Assembly (NCBI RefSeq): GCF_001999325.1
Contig: NZ_MVAR01000004.1
Coordinates: forward strand, 11,330-75,329
DNA from: Thioalkalivibrio versutus
GTDB taxonomy: Bacteria > Pseudomonadota > Gammaproteobacteria > Ectothiorhodospirales > Ectothiorhodospiraceae
Reading direction: 5' to 3'
DNA: 64,000 nt
Shown: positions 31,800 to 40,793 of the stretch, one piece after another
How positions within the stretch are numbered: the stretch's first letter is position 1
Layout of the letters: each line of letters opens with the position of its first letter
Translations under genes and position numbers: made by a program
Notes under the pieces: model-generated
What the model saw: only the letters and a program-made list of their open reading frames with translations
Told to the model about the DNA's origin: nothing
Databases searched by the model: none

Positions 31800-32708
31800 T
31801 CATGGGGCGGGACGGCGTGCGCGGGCGCGTTCGAGCTCTTCGCACATCAGGGCAGTGCCTTCGGCGATGCGTCCGGTATGGCGTTGCAGCAGCGAGGGCG
31901 GGATAAAGAACAGATTGTCGCGCTGGACCGCGGTCATATCTTCCCATTGGCCCCAGGCGACCACCCAGTCGGGGCGGTCCTCGCCCATGCCGCCGCCGAT
32001 GATGACCTCGGGGTCGGCATCCAGTACGGCTTCGCGGCCAATGCGTGGCACCAGGCGGTCGAGATTGCCGAACACGTTCACGCCGCCACAGACGGCGATG
32101 GCCGCCGCGATCAGGTGGTCGTCATTGACCGTCATCAACGGTTGCTCCCACACCTGATAGAACACGCGAATCGGGTCCCGGTCGCCGTACGTGGCGCGCA
32201 GCGCGTCCATTCGGCCCAGGAAGTCCTCTGCCGCAGCCTCGCCCTGGTCATGCGTGCCGGCCAGCGTGGCCATGCGCCGCATGCTCGAGGCCACACCCTC
32301 GAAGCTGCGTGGTTCCGATACGTACACCGGCAGTCCCAGTTCGCGCAGGCGTTCGACCTGGGAGGCGGAGTTGCCGCTCTTCCACGCGATCACCAGATCG
32401 GGGTCCCTTTCCAGTACCCGTTCCAGGTCAATCCGGCTGTAACCGCCAATCCGCGGGATGGCCTCCGCCTCGGGCGGATAATCGCTGTACTGCGTTGCGC
32501 CCACGATGCGGTCCCCCGCACCCACGGCAAACAGCACCTCGGTGATGTGCGGCGCCAGGCTGACGATGCGCTCGGCAGGCTGCTCCAGATGGACCTCGCG
32601 GTCATCGTCGTCGGTGACCGTGATTGAGTCCGCCATTGCGATCAGCGGGGTTGAGAGCACGCCCAGGAGGCAAGCGAGCAGTGGAGTTCGGGAAGTCCAA
32701 AATTGCAT
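31800..32708 (-). CDS. btuF: Cobalamin-type periplasmic binding protein
   Basis: A 302-residue class III binding protein with a signal peptide (LLACLLGVLSTPLIAMA-D) and the BtuF/FepB fold: AERIVSLAPHITEVLFAVGAGDRIVGATQYSDYPPEA is highly typical of BtuF-like proteins (quoted here in parts: RIVSLAPHITEVLFAVG and VGATQYSDYP). A long helix joins the two lobes. It is the first gene of the minus-strand uptake group and diverges from the riboswitch-led operon. Ligand assignment comes from similarity plus context. Confidence 0.88.
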   Translation of the reverse strand: MQFWTSRTPLLACLLGVLSTPLIAMADSITVTDDDDREVHLEQPAERIVSLAPHITEVLFAVGAGDRIVGATQYSDYPPEAEAIPRIGGYSRIDLERVLERDPDLVIAWKSGNSASQVERLRELGLPVYVSEPRSFEGVASSMRRMATLAGTHDQGEAAAEDFLGRMDALRATYGDRDPIRVFYQVWEQPLMTVNDDHLIAAAIAVCGGVNVFGNLDRLVPRIGREAVLDADPEVIIGGGMGEDRPDWVVAWGQWEDMTAVQRDNLFFIPPSLLQRHTGRIAEGTALMCEELERARARRPAP

Positions 32709-32827
32709 TGTTTACAGTCGCATTGGATTGGTTGTTCAAGCGCCTTCGAGCCGGCTGGGGAGCCGCCACCTGGCGCTGGACTAGCGGGGCATCATAGCAG
32801 CAAGCCTGGGGCGCCTCGGAGCGTCAA

Positions 32828-32857
32828 TTGGTCGGCAGTGGGCTTGCCGCGTATGAT
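32828..32857 (+). promoter_or_regulatory. Candidate sigma-70 promoter for the cobalamin operon
   Basis: TTGGTC (32828-32833) and TATGAT (32852-32857) are 18 bp apart. The expected start near 32864 is a few bases before the riboswitch P1 stem. Confidence 0.45.
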
Positions 32858-32870
32858 TGGCGGCTTGCTA

Positions 32871-33105
32871 CCAGGTGCCCGGGCGACTGATCGCGCGGGT
32901 TAAACGGGAAGTCGGTGCAGGCGCGGGATCCTCCGCAGCCCCATTCCGACGCTGCCCCCGCAACGGTAAGCGAGTGGGTTCGAGGGGTGCTTCCGCAGGC
33001 CGCTCGGACCTCGACAAGTCGAAAGCCACTGGGCCGAACGCGGCCCGGGAAGGCGACTTGCCGCCCCGGGTTGCCGGGGCCTCGCGAGCCCGGAGACCGG
33101 CCTGG
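32871..33105 (+). ncRNA. Cobalamin (adenosylcobalamin) riboswitch
   Basis: The leader of bluB holds the conserved parts of the cobalamin aptamer in order: GGTGCCCGGGCGACTGATC opening segment, AAACGGGAAGTCGGTG, the core GCTGCCCCCGCAACGGTAA (32951-32969), the B12 box GCCACTGG (33025-33032), and CCCGGAGACCGGCCTGG at the 3' end. CCAGG (32871-32875) pairs with CCTGG (33101-33105) as P1. It lies on the same strand as, and 107 bp before, the bluB start, so the operon is expected to be repressed when cobalamin is plentiful. Confidence 0.95.
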
Positions 33106-33133
33106 ACGATGTTTCTGCGACCGCGCGGTGGGC

Positions 33134-33178
33134 GAGGGTCGGTAGGTGCGGGCCCCTGTGGCCACACCCCGATCCCTC
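33134..33178 (+). promoter_or_regulatory. Hairpin after the riboswitch, possible expression platform
   Basis: GAGGGTCGG pairs with CCGATCCCTC (one bulge). No T-run follows, so translation control of bluB, 35 bp downstream, is more likely than intrinsic termination. Confidence 0.45.
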
Positions 33179-33212
33179 TGCATCCGCGTCGTGTCCCCCT
33201 GACGGTAAGCCG

Positions 33213-33986
33213 ATGCAGTCCGAGTTGCCCGCCAATGAGAACCCTTCCTGCCCGGGCGCTGATGCCGGGGGTTCGGGATTTGCCCAAGATGAGCTTGCGG
33301 CCGTCTATCGCGTGATCGCGGAACGCCGGGATATGCGCCATTTTCGGCCGGACCCGGTCGATCCAGCGGTGTTGCGGCGGCTGCTCGAGGCGGCGCATCG
33401 CGCGCCGAGCGTGGGCTATATGCAGCCCTGGCGCTTCCTGCGCATTACCGACCCGGCGGTGCGCGAGGCGCTCCACGCCCACGCGGCGGATGAACAGGCG
33501 CGCACCGCCGAGGCCTGTGGCGAGCGCGCGGCCGACGTGCATCGCTTGAAGCTGGAGGGCATCCGCGAGGCGGGCGAGTTGCTGGTCGTGGCCCTGACCG
33601 ATGGCCGCGAGCGCTACGTGCTGGGCCGGCGGACGCTCCCCGAGATGGACCTCTGTTCGGCCGCGTGTGCGATCCAGAACCTGTGGCTGGCCGCCCGCGC
33701 CGAGGGCCTGGGCATGGGCTGGGTTTCCCTGTTCGATCCGGACTGGCTGGCCAATCGGCTGGACATGCCCGAAGGCGGGTACCCGATCGCCGTGCTGTGC
33801 CTGGGGCATGTGGAGCGCTTCTATGACCGGCCGATGCTGGAGACCGCGGGCTGGGACAGCCGGCGCCCACTGGAAGACTTGGTGTACCAGGATCGCTGGG
33901 GTGCGCCGTGCGAGCTGGCCTTGCCCACGGTTGTGCGGGAATCCGCTGCGCGTCCGGATGGGCCATCCGGGGGTGGCGACACATGA
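33213..33986 (+). CDS. bluB: 5,6-dimethylbenzimidazole synthase BluB
   Basis: A 257-residue nitroreductase-fold enzyme that breaks down reduced FMN with oxygen to make DMB, the lower ligand of cobalamin. Diagnostic stretches are RRDMRHFRPDPVDPAVL, AAHRAPSVGYMQPWRF, LPEMDLCSAACAIQNLWLAARAEGLGMGWVS and CLGHVERF. About 25 residues at the N-terminus are poorly conserved, so a later start is possible. It is the first gene after the cobalamin riboswitch and overlaps cbiB by 4 bp. It implies aerobic synthesis of the lower ligand. Confidence 0.95.
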   Translation: MQSELPANENPSCPGADAGGSGFAQDELAAVYRVIAERRDMRHFRPDPVDPAVLRRLLEAAHRAPSVGYMQPWRFLRITDPAVREALHAHAADEQARTAEACGERAADVHRLKLEGIREAGELLVVALTDGRERYVLGRRTLPEMDLCSAACAIQNLWLAARAEGLGMGWVSLFDPDWLANRLDMPEGGYPIAVLCLGHVERFYDRPMLETAGWDSRRPLEDLVYQDRWGAPCELALPTVVRESAARPDGPSGGGDT

Positions 33987-34885
33987 GTACCTTTCTGATC
34001 TTGATCGGCGCCCTGATCCTGGACCGACTGTTTGGTGACCCACGGCGGTTCCATCCGCTCGCCGGATTCGGCCAGCTCGCGGCCTGGGCCGAATCCCGCT
34101 GGCATGCGCCCAGTCGTGTACGCGGAGCGCTCCTTCTCGCGGCGCTGGTCCTGCCCTGGGTGGTGCTGGCCGCACTGGGCACCTCGTTGGCCTGGGGCTG
34201 GCTTCTGACGCTGGCGATCCTGACGCTGGCGATTGGCTGGCGCAGCCTGGACGAGCATGCGGAGGTGGTGGCCGAGGCCCTGGAAAAGGATGACCTGTCT
34301 GGGGCGCGCACCGGTGTCGGCATGCTGGTCAGTCGCGACACGGCGGCCCTGGACGCGCGCGGGGTGAGTGGCGCGACCATCGAGTCGGTGCTGGAGAACG
34401 GCAACGACGCGCTGTTCGCCACGATCTTCTGGTTCCTGGTGGCGGGCGCGCCGGGCGTGGTGGCTTATCGCCTGGTGAACACGCTGGACGCGATGTGGGG
34501 CTATCGCAATGACCGGTTTCGCTCGTTTGGCTGGGCCGCCGCGCGCCTGGACGATGCCATGAACCTGATCCCGGCCCGCCTGACGGCGCTGGGCTATGCC
34601 CTGGCCGGGCGCGGCCGGGACGCGCTGCAGTGCTGGCGCGAGCAGGCCGCGGGCTGGAAGAGCCCGAATGCGGGGCCGGTGATGGCCGCAGGGGCGGGTG
34701 CGCTGGGCGTGGTCCTGGGCGGAGCGGCGCCCTATGGCGGGCAGCGCGAGTGGCGACCCCGTCTGGGGATGGGCCGCATGCCGGACGCGGCGGGCATTCG
34801 CCAGGCGGTTGAGCTGCTGGATCGTGCGCTGGCCATCTGGATGGCCTTCATTGTGGCTGGAGTGATTGTCGTTGTCCTGTTCTGA
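33983..34885 (+). CDS. cbiB: Adenosylcobinamide-phosphate synthase CbiB
   Basis: A 300-residue membrane protein (also called CobD in the Pseudomonas naming) that joins adenosylcobyric acid to aminopropanol phosphate. The N-terminal ALILDRLFGDPRRFHPL motif, SRDTAALDARGVSGATIESVLENGNDA and the LVNTLDAMWGYRN segment are family hallmarks; several hydrophobic helices are visible. It begins at an ATG inside the bluB stop and precedes the threonine-phosphate decarboxylase that makes its amine substrate. Confidence 0.94.
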   Translation: MSTFLILIGALILDRLFGDPRRFHPLAGFGQLAAWAESRWHAPSRVRGALLLAALVLPWVVLAALGTSLAWGWLLTLAILTLAIGWRSLDEHAEVVAEALEKDDLSGARTGVGMLVSRDTAALDARGVSGATIESVLENGNDALFATIFWFLVAGAPGVVAYRLVNTLDAMWGYRNDRFRSFGWAAARLDDAMNLIPARLTALGYALAGRGRDALQCWREQAAGWKSPNAGPVMAAGAGALGVVLGGAAPYGGQREWRPRLGMGRMPDAAGIRQAVELLDRALAIWMAFIVAGVIVVVLF

Positions 34886-34895
34886 GGCCCAATCG

Positions 34896-35903
34896 ATGCA
34901 GACGCCGGAGCCGCAGGCGCTGATCCAGGTGCACGGGGGTGGGATCCGTCAGGCGGCCGCGCGCTACCGGATCCCCGAGGCCGACTGGCTGGATCTTTCC
35001 ACGGGCATCAACCCGCATGGCTACCCCGCGGGCGAGCTGCCGCCAGGGGCCTGGGCGCGCCTGCCGGAACCGGACGACGGACTGGAGGCCGCGGCCGCCA
35101 CCTATTACGGGACCGGGGCGCTGTTGCCGGTGCCCGGTTCCCAGGCCGCGATACAGCTGCTGCCCGCGCTACGGGAAGGTCCTTCGCGCGTGGGCATCCT
35201 CGAGCCCAGCTACAACGAGCACGCCCGGGCCTGGCACGGGGCCGGGCACGACGTCGTCCCGCTGGATGGGGATTCGATCGAGGCCGCATTGCCCGGCCTG
35301 GACGTGCTGCTGCTGGTCAACCCCAATAACCCGACCGGACAGCGGTTCCACCGGGCGGACCTGCTGGCGTGGCACGCGGCCCTGGCCGCCCGCGGCGGCT
35401 GGCTGATCGTGGACGAGGCGTTCATGGACGTGACACCGGAGGCGAGCCTGGCGACGGACGCGCCGCGCGACGGGCTGGTGGTGCTGCGCTCGCTGGGCAA
35501 GTTCTTTGGCCTGGCCGGGGCGCGTGTGGGATTTGTCATCGCGGAGGGTTCGCTGCGCACGCGGCTGGCCGCCCGGATGGGGCCGTGGGGTCTTGCCGGA
35601 CCGTCCCGCTGGATCGCCACCCAGGCGCTGTCGGACCGGGCCTGGCAGGCCGGGACGCGCGGCATGCTCCAGGCACGTGGCCAGCGCCTGGCGGACTTGC
35701 TGCGCGACCAGGGGCTGGAACCCGCCGGCGGCACCGCGTTGTTTCAGTGGTGCCGCGTGGACGATCCCGCGGGCTGGCAAGATCACCTGGGCCGGCAGGG
35801 CATCCTCGTGCGGCGGTTTGATGAGCCGGGCAGCCTTCGTTTTGGCCTGCCGGGGCCGGAACACGAATGGAAGCGCCTGGAACAGGCACTGGGGGCGTCC
35901 TGA
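34896..35903 (+). CDS. cobD: L-threonine-O-3-phosphate decarboxylase CobD
   Basis: A 335-residue PLP aminotransferase-fold enzyme producing (R)-1-amino-2-propanol O-2-phosphate. [12 protein letters not shown] and [14 protein letters not shown] at the N-terminus, [18 protein letters not shown] and the PLP-lysine segment [12 protein letters not shown] identify it. The frame is open from 34866, but the ATG at 34896, 10 bp after the cbiB stop, gives the proper N-terminus. It is coupled to cobQ (TGATG). Confidence 0.92.
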   Translation: MQTPEPQALIQVHGGGIRQAAARYRIPEADWLDLSTGINPHGYPAGELPPGAWARLPEPDDGLEAAAATYYGTGALLPVPGSQAAIQLLPALREGPSRVGILEPSYNEHARAWHGAGHDVVPLDGDSIEAALPGLDVLLLVNPNNPTGQRFHRADLLAWHAALAARGGWLIVDEAFMDVTPEASLATDAPRDGLVVLRSLGKFFGLAGARVGFVIAEGSLRTRLAARMGPWGLAGPSRWIATQALSDRAWQAGTRGMLQARGQRLADLLRDQGLEPAGGTALFQWCRVDDPAGWQDHLGRQGILVRRFDEPGSLRFGLPGPEHEWKRLEQALGAS

Positions 35904-37426
35904 TGGGTACGACGCTGATGGTGCAGGGCACAACCTCGGATGCCGGCAAGAGCGTGCTGGTCGCGGGGCTGGCGCGCGTGCTGCACCGGCGCGGGCTGTC
36001 GGTGGTGCCGTTCAAGCCGCAGAACATGGCGCTGAACAGCGCGGTCACGGCCGACGGTGGCGAGATCGGGCGCGCCCAGGCCCTGCAGGCTGCGGCCTGC
36101 GGCCTGGAGCCGCACACGGACATGAACCCGGTACTGCTCAAGCCCAGCTCGGATCAGGGGGCGCAGGTCATCATCCACGGCCGGCCGGCGGCGGAACTGG
36201 ATGCCCGCGCCTATCACGACTACAAGCCAGTGGCGCGCGAGGCGGTGCTGGCATCGCATGGCCGCCTGACCGCACAGTACGACCACGTCCTCGTCGAGGG
36301 CGCGGGATCGCCAGCCGAGATCAACCTGCGTGCCGGCGACATTGCCAACATGGGCTTTGCCGAGGCGGTGGACTGTCCGGTGATCCTGGTCGCGGATATA
36401 GACCGGGGCGGGGTGTTCGCGCATCTGGTGGGCACGCTGGCGCTTCTGAGCGAGACGGAGCGCGCCCGGGTGCAGGGCTTCGTGATCAACCGCTTTCGCG
36501 GCGATATCGGCCTGCTGCAACCCGGGCTGGACTGGCTGGAACAGGAAACCGGAAAGCCGGTGCTCGGCGTGATCCCGTACCTGCACGGGCTTTATCTGGA
36601 TGCCGAGGACGCCCTTCCGCGCGAGGCGATGCCGGAAAAGTCCGCGGACGCCCTTCCGCGCGAGGCGATGCCGGAAAAGTCCGCGGACGCGCTGAAGGTG
36701 GCCGTGCCGGCATTGCCGCGCATCTCCAACCACACCGATTTCGACCCCCTACGCCTGCATCCGGCAGTGGACCTGCGCTTTGTCGGTCCAGGCGAAGCCC
36801 TGCAACCGGCGGATCTGGTCATCCTGCCGGGCTCGAAGTCCGTGCGCGCCGATCTCGCCTGGTTGCGCGAACAGGGCTGGGAGGCCGCGCTTCAGCGGCA
36901 TGTGCGCTATGGCGGCAAGGTGCTGGGGATTTGCGGCGGATTCCAGATGCTGGGCCACGCCGTGCACGATCCCGATGGCGTCGAAGGCCAGTCGGGTTCC
37001 ACGCCGGGGCTGGGCTGGCTGGATATCGAGACCCGGCTCGCACCCGAGAAGCACCTGGAGCGGGTTCGCGGAGATCGCGTACTGGACCGAGAAGCCGGCG
37101 TAGAAGGTTACGAGATCCATGCGGGCGTGACAACCGGGCCGGGCCTGGAGCGGCCGCTGCTGCAGCTGGAACACGGCCCGGATGGCGCGCGCAGCGAGGA
37201 TGACACGGTGGCCGGAACTTATGTCCACGGCGTGTTCGATACATCGGACGCCGGCGAGGCCTTGCTGCAATGGGCGGGAATGCGTAGCGGGATGGAGAAA
37301 GGGGAAGACCTGGCAACGGCGCGGGAGCGCGGCCTGGAGCGCCTGGCCGATTCTCTGGAAGAACACCTGGATATGAATTGCATACTGACCCTTCTGCAAG
37401 CCGAACCGAAGGAGCCAGTCGCATGA
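35903..37426 (+). CDS. cobQ: Cobyric acid synthase CobQ/CbiP
   Basis: A 507-residue glutamine-dependent amidase acting on four corrin side chains. The N-terminal dethiobiotin-synthetase-like domain has the P-loop GTTSDAGKS and [13 protein letters not shown]; the C-terminal triad glutaminase domain contains GSKSVRADL, the nucleophile Cys in [17 protein letters not shown] and YVHGVFD. Between the two domains is a perfect 13-residue tandem duplication (residues 236-261) encoded by a 39-bp repeat. It overlaps cobD and cobU. Confidence 0.96.
   Translation: MGTTLMVQGTTSDAGKSVLVAGLARVLHRRGLSVVPFKPQNMALNSAVTADGGEIGRAQALQAAACGLEPHTDMNPVLLKPSSDQGAQVIIHGRPAAELDARAYHDYKPVAREAVLASHGRLTAQYDHVLVEGAGSPAEINLRAGDIANMGFAEAVDCPVILVADIDRGGVFAHLVGTLALLSETERARVQGFVINRFRGDIGLLQPGLDWLEQETGKPVLGVIPYLHGLYLDAEDALPREAMPEKSADALPREAMPEKSADALKVAVPALPRISNHTDFDPLRLHPAVDLRFVGPGEALQPADLVILPGSKSVRADLAWLREQGWEAALQRHVRYGGKVLGICGGFQMLGHAVHDPDGVEGQSGSTPGLGWLDIETRLAPEKHLERVRGDRVLDREAGVEGYEIHAGVTTGPGLERPLLQLEHGPDGARSEDDTVAGTYVHGVFDTSDAGEALLQWAGMRSGMEKGEDLATARERGLERLADSLEEHLDMNCILTLLQAEPKEPVA
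36608..36685 (+). repeat. Perfect 39-bp tandem duplication inside cobQ
   Basis: Two identical 39-bp units (36608-36646 and 36647-36685) encode [13 protein letters not shown] twice, in frame; the next codons (GACGC) begin a third copy. The repeat lies in the linker before the glutaminase domain, where extra residues are likely tolerated. Confidence 0.95.
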
Positions 37427-37944
37427 AGACCCTGGTACTGGGTGGCGTGCGCTCGGGCAAGAGCCGGCTGGCAGAACAACTGGCGGCGGCCAGCGGCCTG
37501 CCCGTGACCTACGTGGCGACGGCGCGCGCGGACGATGCCGAAATGGCACGCCGGATCGAACGCCACCGCGCCGACCGGCCCGGAGACTGGGGCCTCGTCG
37601 AGGCGGGCACGGGCCTGGCCCGGGCGCTGGAGCAGACCGCGGGACCCGAGCAGTGCCTGCTGGTGGACTGCCTGACCCTGTGGCTGACCCAGCTCCTGTG
37701 CACCGATGACGAGGGCCGGATCGAGCGCGAGCGCGAGGCCCTGATTGAGACGGTTCCCCGCCTGCCAGGCACTCTCGTGTTCGTTTCCAACGAAACCGGC
37801 ATGGGGATCACGCCCATGGACGCACTGTCCCGTCGCTTCGCCGACGAGGCCGGCTGGCTCCACCAGCGCTTGGCCCCGGCAATGGACCGCGTCGTCCTCA
37901 CCGTCGCCGGCCTCCCGCACGTCCTGAAGGGACACCCGCTGTGA
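37423..37944 (+). CDS. cobU: Adenosylcobinamide kinase / GDP transferase CobU
   Basis: A 173-residue bifunctional enzyme that phosphorylates adenosylcobinamide and transfers GMP to form AdoCbi-GDP. The P-loop [12 protein letters not shown] lies at the N-terminus; [24 protein letters not shown], the Walker B-like LLVDCLTLW and [12 protein letters not shown] are conserved. It overlaps cobQ (ATGA). A 276-bp repeat-containing gap separates it from cobT. Confidence 0.95.
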   Translation: MKTLVLGGVRSGKSRLAEQLAAASGLPVTYVATARADDAEMARRIERHRADRPGDWGLVEAGTGLARALEQTAGPEQCLLVDCLTLWLTQLLCTDDEGRIEREREALIETVPRLPGTLVFVSNETGMGITPMDALSRRFADEAGWLHQRLAPAMDRVVLTVAGLPHVLKGHPL

Positions 37945-38057
37945 CAAACCGGCCAACATGCATTTCGCCCTCCAGGCCCATAGACAAGCACGCCGGCAGG
38001 CCGGCACCACCGCAGCATCCCGCCCCCAACCGTCACCCCTGCCACCTAACCCTCGTC

Positions 38058-38089
38058 ATCCCGGAAACTGCGCAGCAGTTATCCGGGAT
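38058..38089. repeat. REP-like palindrome, copy 2
   Basis: ATCCCGGAAACTGC and GCAGTTATCCGGGAT form a hairpin around GCA in the cobU-cobT gap. Compared with the copy at 28432-28464 it is essentially the reverse complement with a paired C-G to T-A change in the stem. Confidence 0.7.
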
Positions 38090-38134
38090 CTCCATCGTTG
38101 GCGGATGTCGGGGGGGTATCCCTGGCGCGTGGAG

Positions 38135-38166
38135 ATCCCGGCTCTCCGCTTCGCTGCGGCCGGGAT
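38135..38166. repeat. REP-like palindrome, copy 3 (variant)
   Basis: ATCCCGGCTCTCCGC TTCGCT GCGGCCGGGAT followed by GACGG. The outer ATCCCGG/CCGGGAT arms match copies 1 and 2 while the inner stem differs. It lies 45 bp from copy 2, so the two may act as a pair. Confidence 0.65.
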
Positions 38167-38220
38167 GACGGGAAGTAGCCGGCCGGGATGGCGACGAGCC
38201 ATGGGTCGGGATGAAGGAAA

Positions 38221-39321
38221 GTGGCAAAGCACGCACGAGAGACCAATGAGGATCAACAAGTGACCGAAGACTGTGACTGGCTGCAGGTGCCGCCGGCGAC
38301 CCTGGACGCCGCCGCGCGCCAGGCCGCCGCCGAACGGCAGGCCCAGCTGACCAAGCCGCCCGGGTCGCTCGGGCAACTGGAGGCGATCGCCGAACGCCTG
38401 GCCGGGATGCAGGGCCAGGAAAAGCCCAGCCTGGAGAACGTCCACATCGCGGTGTTTGCCGGCGATCATGGCGTGGTGGCCGAGGGGATCTCGCGCTTTC
38501 CGCAAGCGGTTACCGCACAGATGGTTGCGAACTTCGCGACGGGCGGGGCGGCAATCTCGGTGCTGGCGCGGTACCTGGGCGCCTCTATCGAGGTGATCAA
38601 CCTGGGCACGGTCGCGGAGCCGCCCGCCGTCAGCGGTGTGCAGCAACTGAACCTCGGCCCCGGCACCGCGAACCTCGCACGCGAGCCGGCCATGACGCCA
38701 GCGCAGCTGGAACGCGCCCTGAACGTCGGCCGCCAGTGCGCGGAGCGGGCGCGTCGGGGTGGGGCGCAGCTATTCGTTGGCGGCGAGATGGGGATTGGCA
38801 ACACGACCGCCGCTGCTGCGCTGGCGTGTTCCTTACTGGATCTTCCGCCCGTCGAGCTGGCCGGCCCCGGCACAGGGCTGGACGCGAATGGGGTGCGGCA
38901 CAAGGCCGAGGTAATCGAACAGGCCCTGCAAACCCACGGCGAGGTGCGGGGCGACGCGCTGGGCAGCTTGCGCTGCTTGGGCGGCTTCGAGATCGCGGGG
39001 CTGGCCGGGGCGTATATCGCGGCCGCGCAGATCGGCCTGCCGGTGCTGGTGGACGGCTTCATCAGCACCTCGGCGGCGCTGGTGGCCGAGCGCCTGTGCC
39101 CGGGTACGGCGGACTGGTTCTTCTACGCACATACCTCGGCGGAGCCGGGTCACCAGCGCCTGTTGGCGGCGCTGGAGGCCGAGCCGCTGCTCGATCTCGG
39201 CATGCGCCTGGGCGAGGGGAGCGGGGCGGCCACGGCGGTGCCCCTGTTGCGCCTGGCCTGCGAGCTGCACTCCGGCATGGCCACCTTCGCCGAGGCCGGC
39301 GTCAGCGGAGAGGAGGCGTGA
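38221..39321 (+). CDS. cobT: Nicotinate-nucleotide:dimethylbenzimidazole phosphoribosyltransferase
   Basis: A 366-residue enzyme activating DMB to alpha-ribazole phosphate. Segments [63 protein letters not shown] and the catalytic Glu in RLGEGSGAA are all present. The GTG at 38221 follows GAAGGAAA; a second GTG at 38260 after GAGGATC would also serve and gives a length nearer the family norm. It is coupled to cobC by GTGA. Confidence 0.94.
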   Translation: MAKHARETNEDQQVTEDCDWLQVPPATLDAAARQAAAERQAQLTKPPGSLGQLEAIAERLAGMQGQEKPSLENVHIAVFAGDHGVVAEGISRFPQAVTAQMVANFATGGAAISVLARYLGASIEVINLGTVAEPPAVSGVQQLNLGPGTANLAREPAMTPAQLERALNVGRQCAERARRGGAQLFVGGEMGIGNTTAAAALACSLLDLPPVELAGPGTGLDANGVRHKAEVIEQALQTHGEVRGDALGSLRCLGGFEIAGLAGAYIAAAQIGLPVLVDGFISTSAALVAERLCPGTADWFFYAHTSAEPGHQRLLAALEAEPLLDLGMRLGEGSGAATAVPLLRLACELHSGMATFAEAGVSGEEA

Positions 39322-39884
39322 GCGTCGGCTCGGCCCGAATCGGCCTGCTGCGCCACGGCGAGACCACCGGCCAGGGGTTCTGCGGCCGGGGCAGCGATGT
39401 CCCGCTGACCGAGGCCGGCTGGGGCGCAATGCGCGACGCTTTGGCGCGAGATACCGCCTGGGATCGCATCGTCTGCTCGCCGCTGACGCGTTGCCGCGCT
39501 CCAGCACAGGTGTTTGCCGAGGAGGCGGGGGTACCGCTCGCCGTCGACGACCGCCTGGCCGAACTCGACTTCGGCGACTGGGAAGGCCGCACGGCGGCGG
39601 CGCTGATGGAGACGGACGCCGATGCACTAGGCCGTTTCTGGCAGGATCCGCTGAATCATCAGCCGCCCAACGGCGAGTCGCTCCAGGCTTTTCGCGAGCG
39701 CGTTGTCGCCGGCTGGAACGACCTGGCGCCCAACGAAGGCGACCGGGTGCTCGTGATCGCCCACGGCGGCGTCATCCGCCTGATCCGTGCCCTGCACGAG
39801 GGCTGGCCGCTGGAGAAGCTGCTCGGAATCGACGTCCCGCTCGCCTCCCTGCATATTGTCGAGCCATGGCAGCCCTATCGATGA
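39318..39884 (+). CDS. cobC: Alpha-ribazole phosphatase-like histidine phosphatase CobC
   Basis: A 188-residue phosphoglycerate-mutase-type phosphatase. The catalytic [20 protein letters not shown], the acid ELDFGDWEG and the second His in IAHGGVIR are in the right order. Between cobT and cobS it should remove phosphate from alpha-ribazole phosphate or cobalamin 5'-phosphate. It starts at a GTG inside the cobT stop; the AGGAGG is unusually close to this start, with GGAG farther upstream as an alternative. Confidence 0.9.
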   Translation: MSVGSARIGLLRHGETTGQGFCGRGSDVPLTEAGWGAMRDALARDTAWDRIVCSPLTRCRAPAQVFAEEAGVPLAVDDRLAELDFGDWEGRTAAALMETDADALGRFWQDPLNHQPPNGESLQAFRERVVAGWNDLAPNEGDRVLVIAHGGVIRLIRALHEGWPLEKLLGIDVPLASLHIVEPWQPYR

Positions 39885-39896
39885 ATCTCCTGCCCT

Positions 39897-39980
39897 TGGT
39901 GGGCCAAGGCCGCTCCCACAACTATGTCGAGGACCTTCGGTGGCCTAGCCCCCTGCGGGAGCGGCCCTGGCCGCGAATAC
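39897..39980. repeat. Inverted GGCCGCTCCC / GGGAGCGGCC repeat between cobC and cobS
   Basis: CCAAGGCCGCTCCCAC (from about 39905) faces GCGGGAGCGGCCCTGGCC (from about 39955), separated by about 33 bases. It resembles the GGGAGCGGCC-type intergenic repeats common in pseudomonads. It fills most of the 125-bp gap and breaks the otherwise overlapping gene chain. Confidence 0.55.
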
Positions 39981-40009
39981 CTCCCGCCAAAGTCCGACCG
40001 GGCACCCAA

Positions 40010-40783
40010 ATGAGCGTCGCGCTAAAACCCTTCTGGCTGGCCCTCCAGTTCCTCACCCGCCTGCCAACCCCCGCGCTCGACCCGCAACCGGCCGACCTGG
40101 GGCGTTCGGTGCTGGCTTATCCGCTGGTCGGCCTGATCCTGGGCCTGGTCGTGGTACTGGTCGGTATCGCGCTGGCGGCCATACCCGGCGCGCCGCCGCT
40201 ACTGGTCGCGGCGCTGGTGCTCGCGTTATGGGTCGCCCTGACCGGCGCGCTGCACCTGGACGGGCTGGCGGACACGATGGATGCCTGGGTCGGTAGCCAT
40301 CAGGACCCGGAGCGCGCCCAGGCCATCATGAAGGACCCGACCAGCGGCCCGATGGCGGTGGCAGCGCTGATCCTGGTGCTGCTGATCAAGTTCGCAGCCC
40401 TGGTAACCGTGGTGGAGACGGGTGCCTGGATCGCGTTGCTGGTCGCCATCGTGCTGGGGCGCGCGGCGCTCACCGGGCTGTTTCTGCTGGTGCCCTACGT
40501 GCGGGAGCAGGGCCTGGGCGCCGAGATGGCCGCACACCTGCCGCGCAGCCCCGCCCAGATGGTGCTGGTGGCCACCGGCGTGTTGATCCTGCTAGTGGCG
40601 CTGGTCACCGGCGTTTGGGGCCTGATCCTGGGCCTGGCCGTTGCGCTGGCGTTGGTATTCGCCATCGCCGCCTTCCTGCGCCGCTGGCTCGGCGGCTTCA
40701 CCGGCGATACCGCCGGCGCCGCCCTGGAACTGGTGGAAATGATGGCGATTACCGTCATGGCGCTAGTGCTCGCCCTGCATTAG
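40010..40783 (+). CDS. cobS: Adenosylcobinamide-GDP ribazoletransferase CobS
   Basis: A 257-residue membrane enzyme that joins AdoCbi-GDP with alpha-ribazole, finishing the nucleotide loop. The N-terminal ALQFLTRLPTPA, the acidic motif GALHLDGLADTMDAWVG and the MKDPTSGPMAV segment are the family signatures; six or more helices are visible. The ATG at 40010 lies after the repeat-filled gap; longer upstream frames come from the cobC region and are not coding. Confidence 0.94.
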   Translation: MSVALKPFWLALQFLTRLPTPALDPQPADLGRSVLAYPLVGLILGLVVVLVGIALAAIPGAPPLLVAALVLALWVALTGALHLDGLADTMDAWVGSHQDPERAQAIMKDPTSGPMAVAALILVLLIKFAALVTVVETGAWIALLVAIVLGRAALTGLFLLVPYVREQGLGAEMAAHLPRSPAQMVLVATGVLILLVALVTGVWGLILGLAVALALVFAIAAFLRRWLGGFTGDTAGAALELVEMMAITVMALVLALH

Positions 40784-40793
40784 GAGCTGCCGC

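Noticed and set aside
36608-36685. CRISPR-like repeat
   Set aside because: The two 39-bp units are directly adjacent with no spacer and are in frame within cobQ.
38736-39317. 5' extension of cobC inside cobT
   Set aside because: The histidine phosphatase domain starts directly after the GTG at 39318; upstream codons are a shifted reading of cobT.
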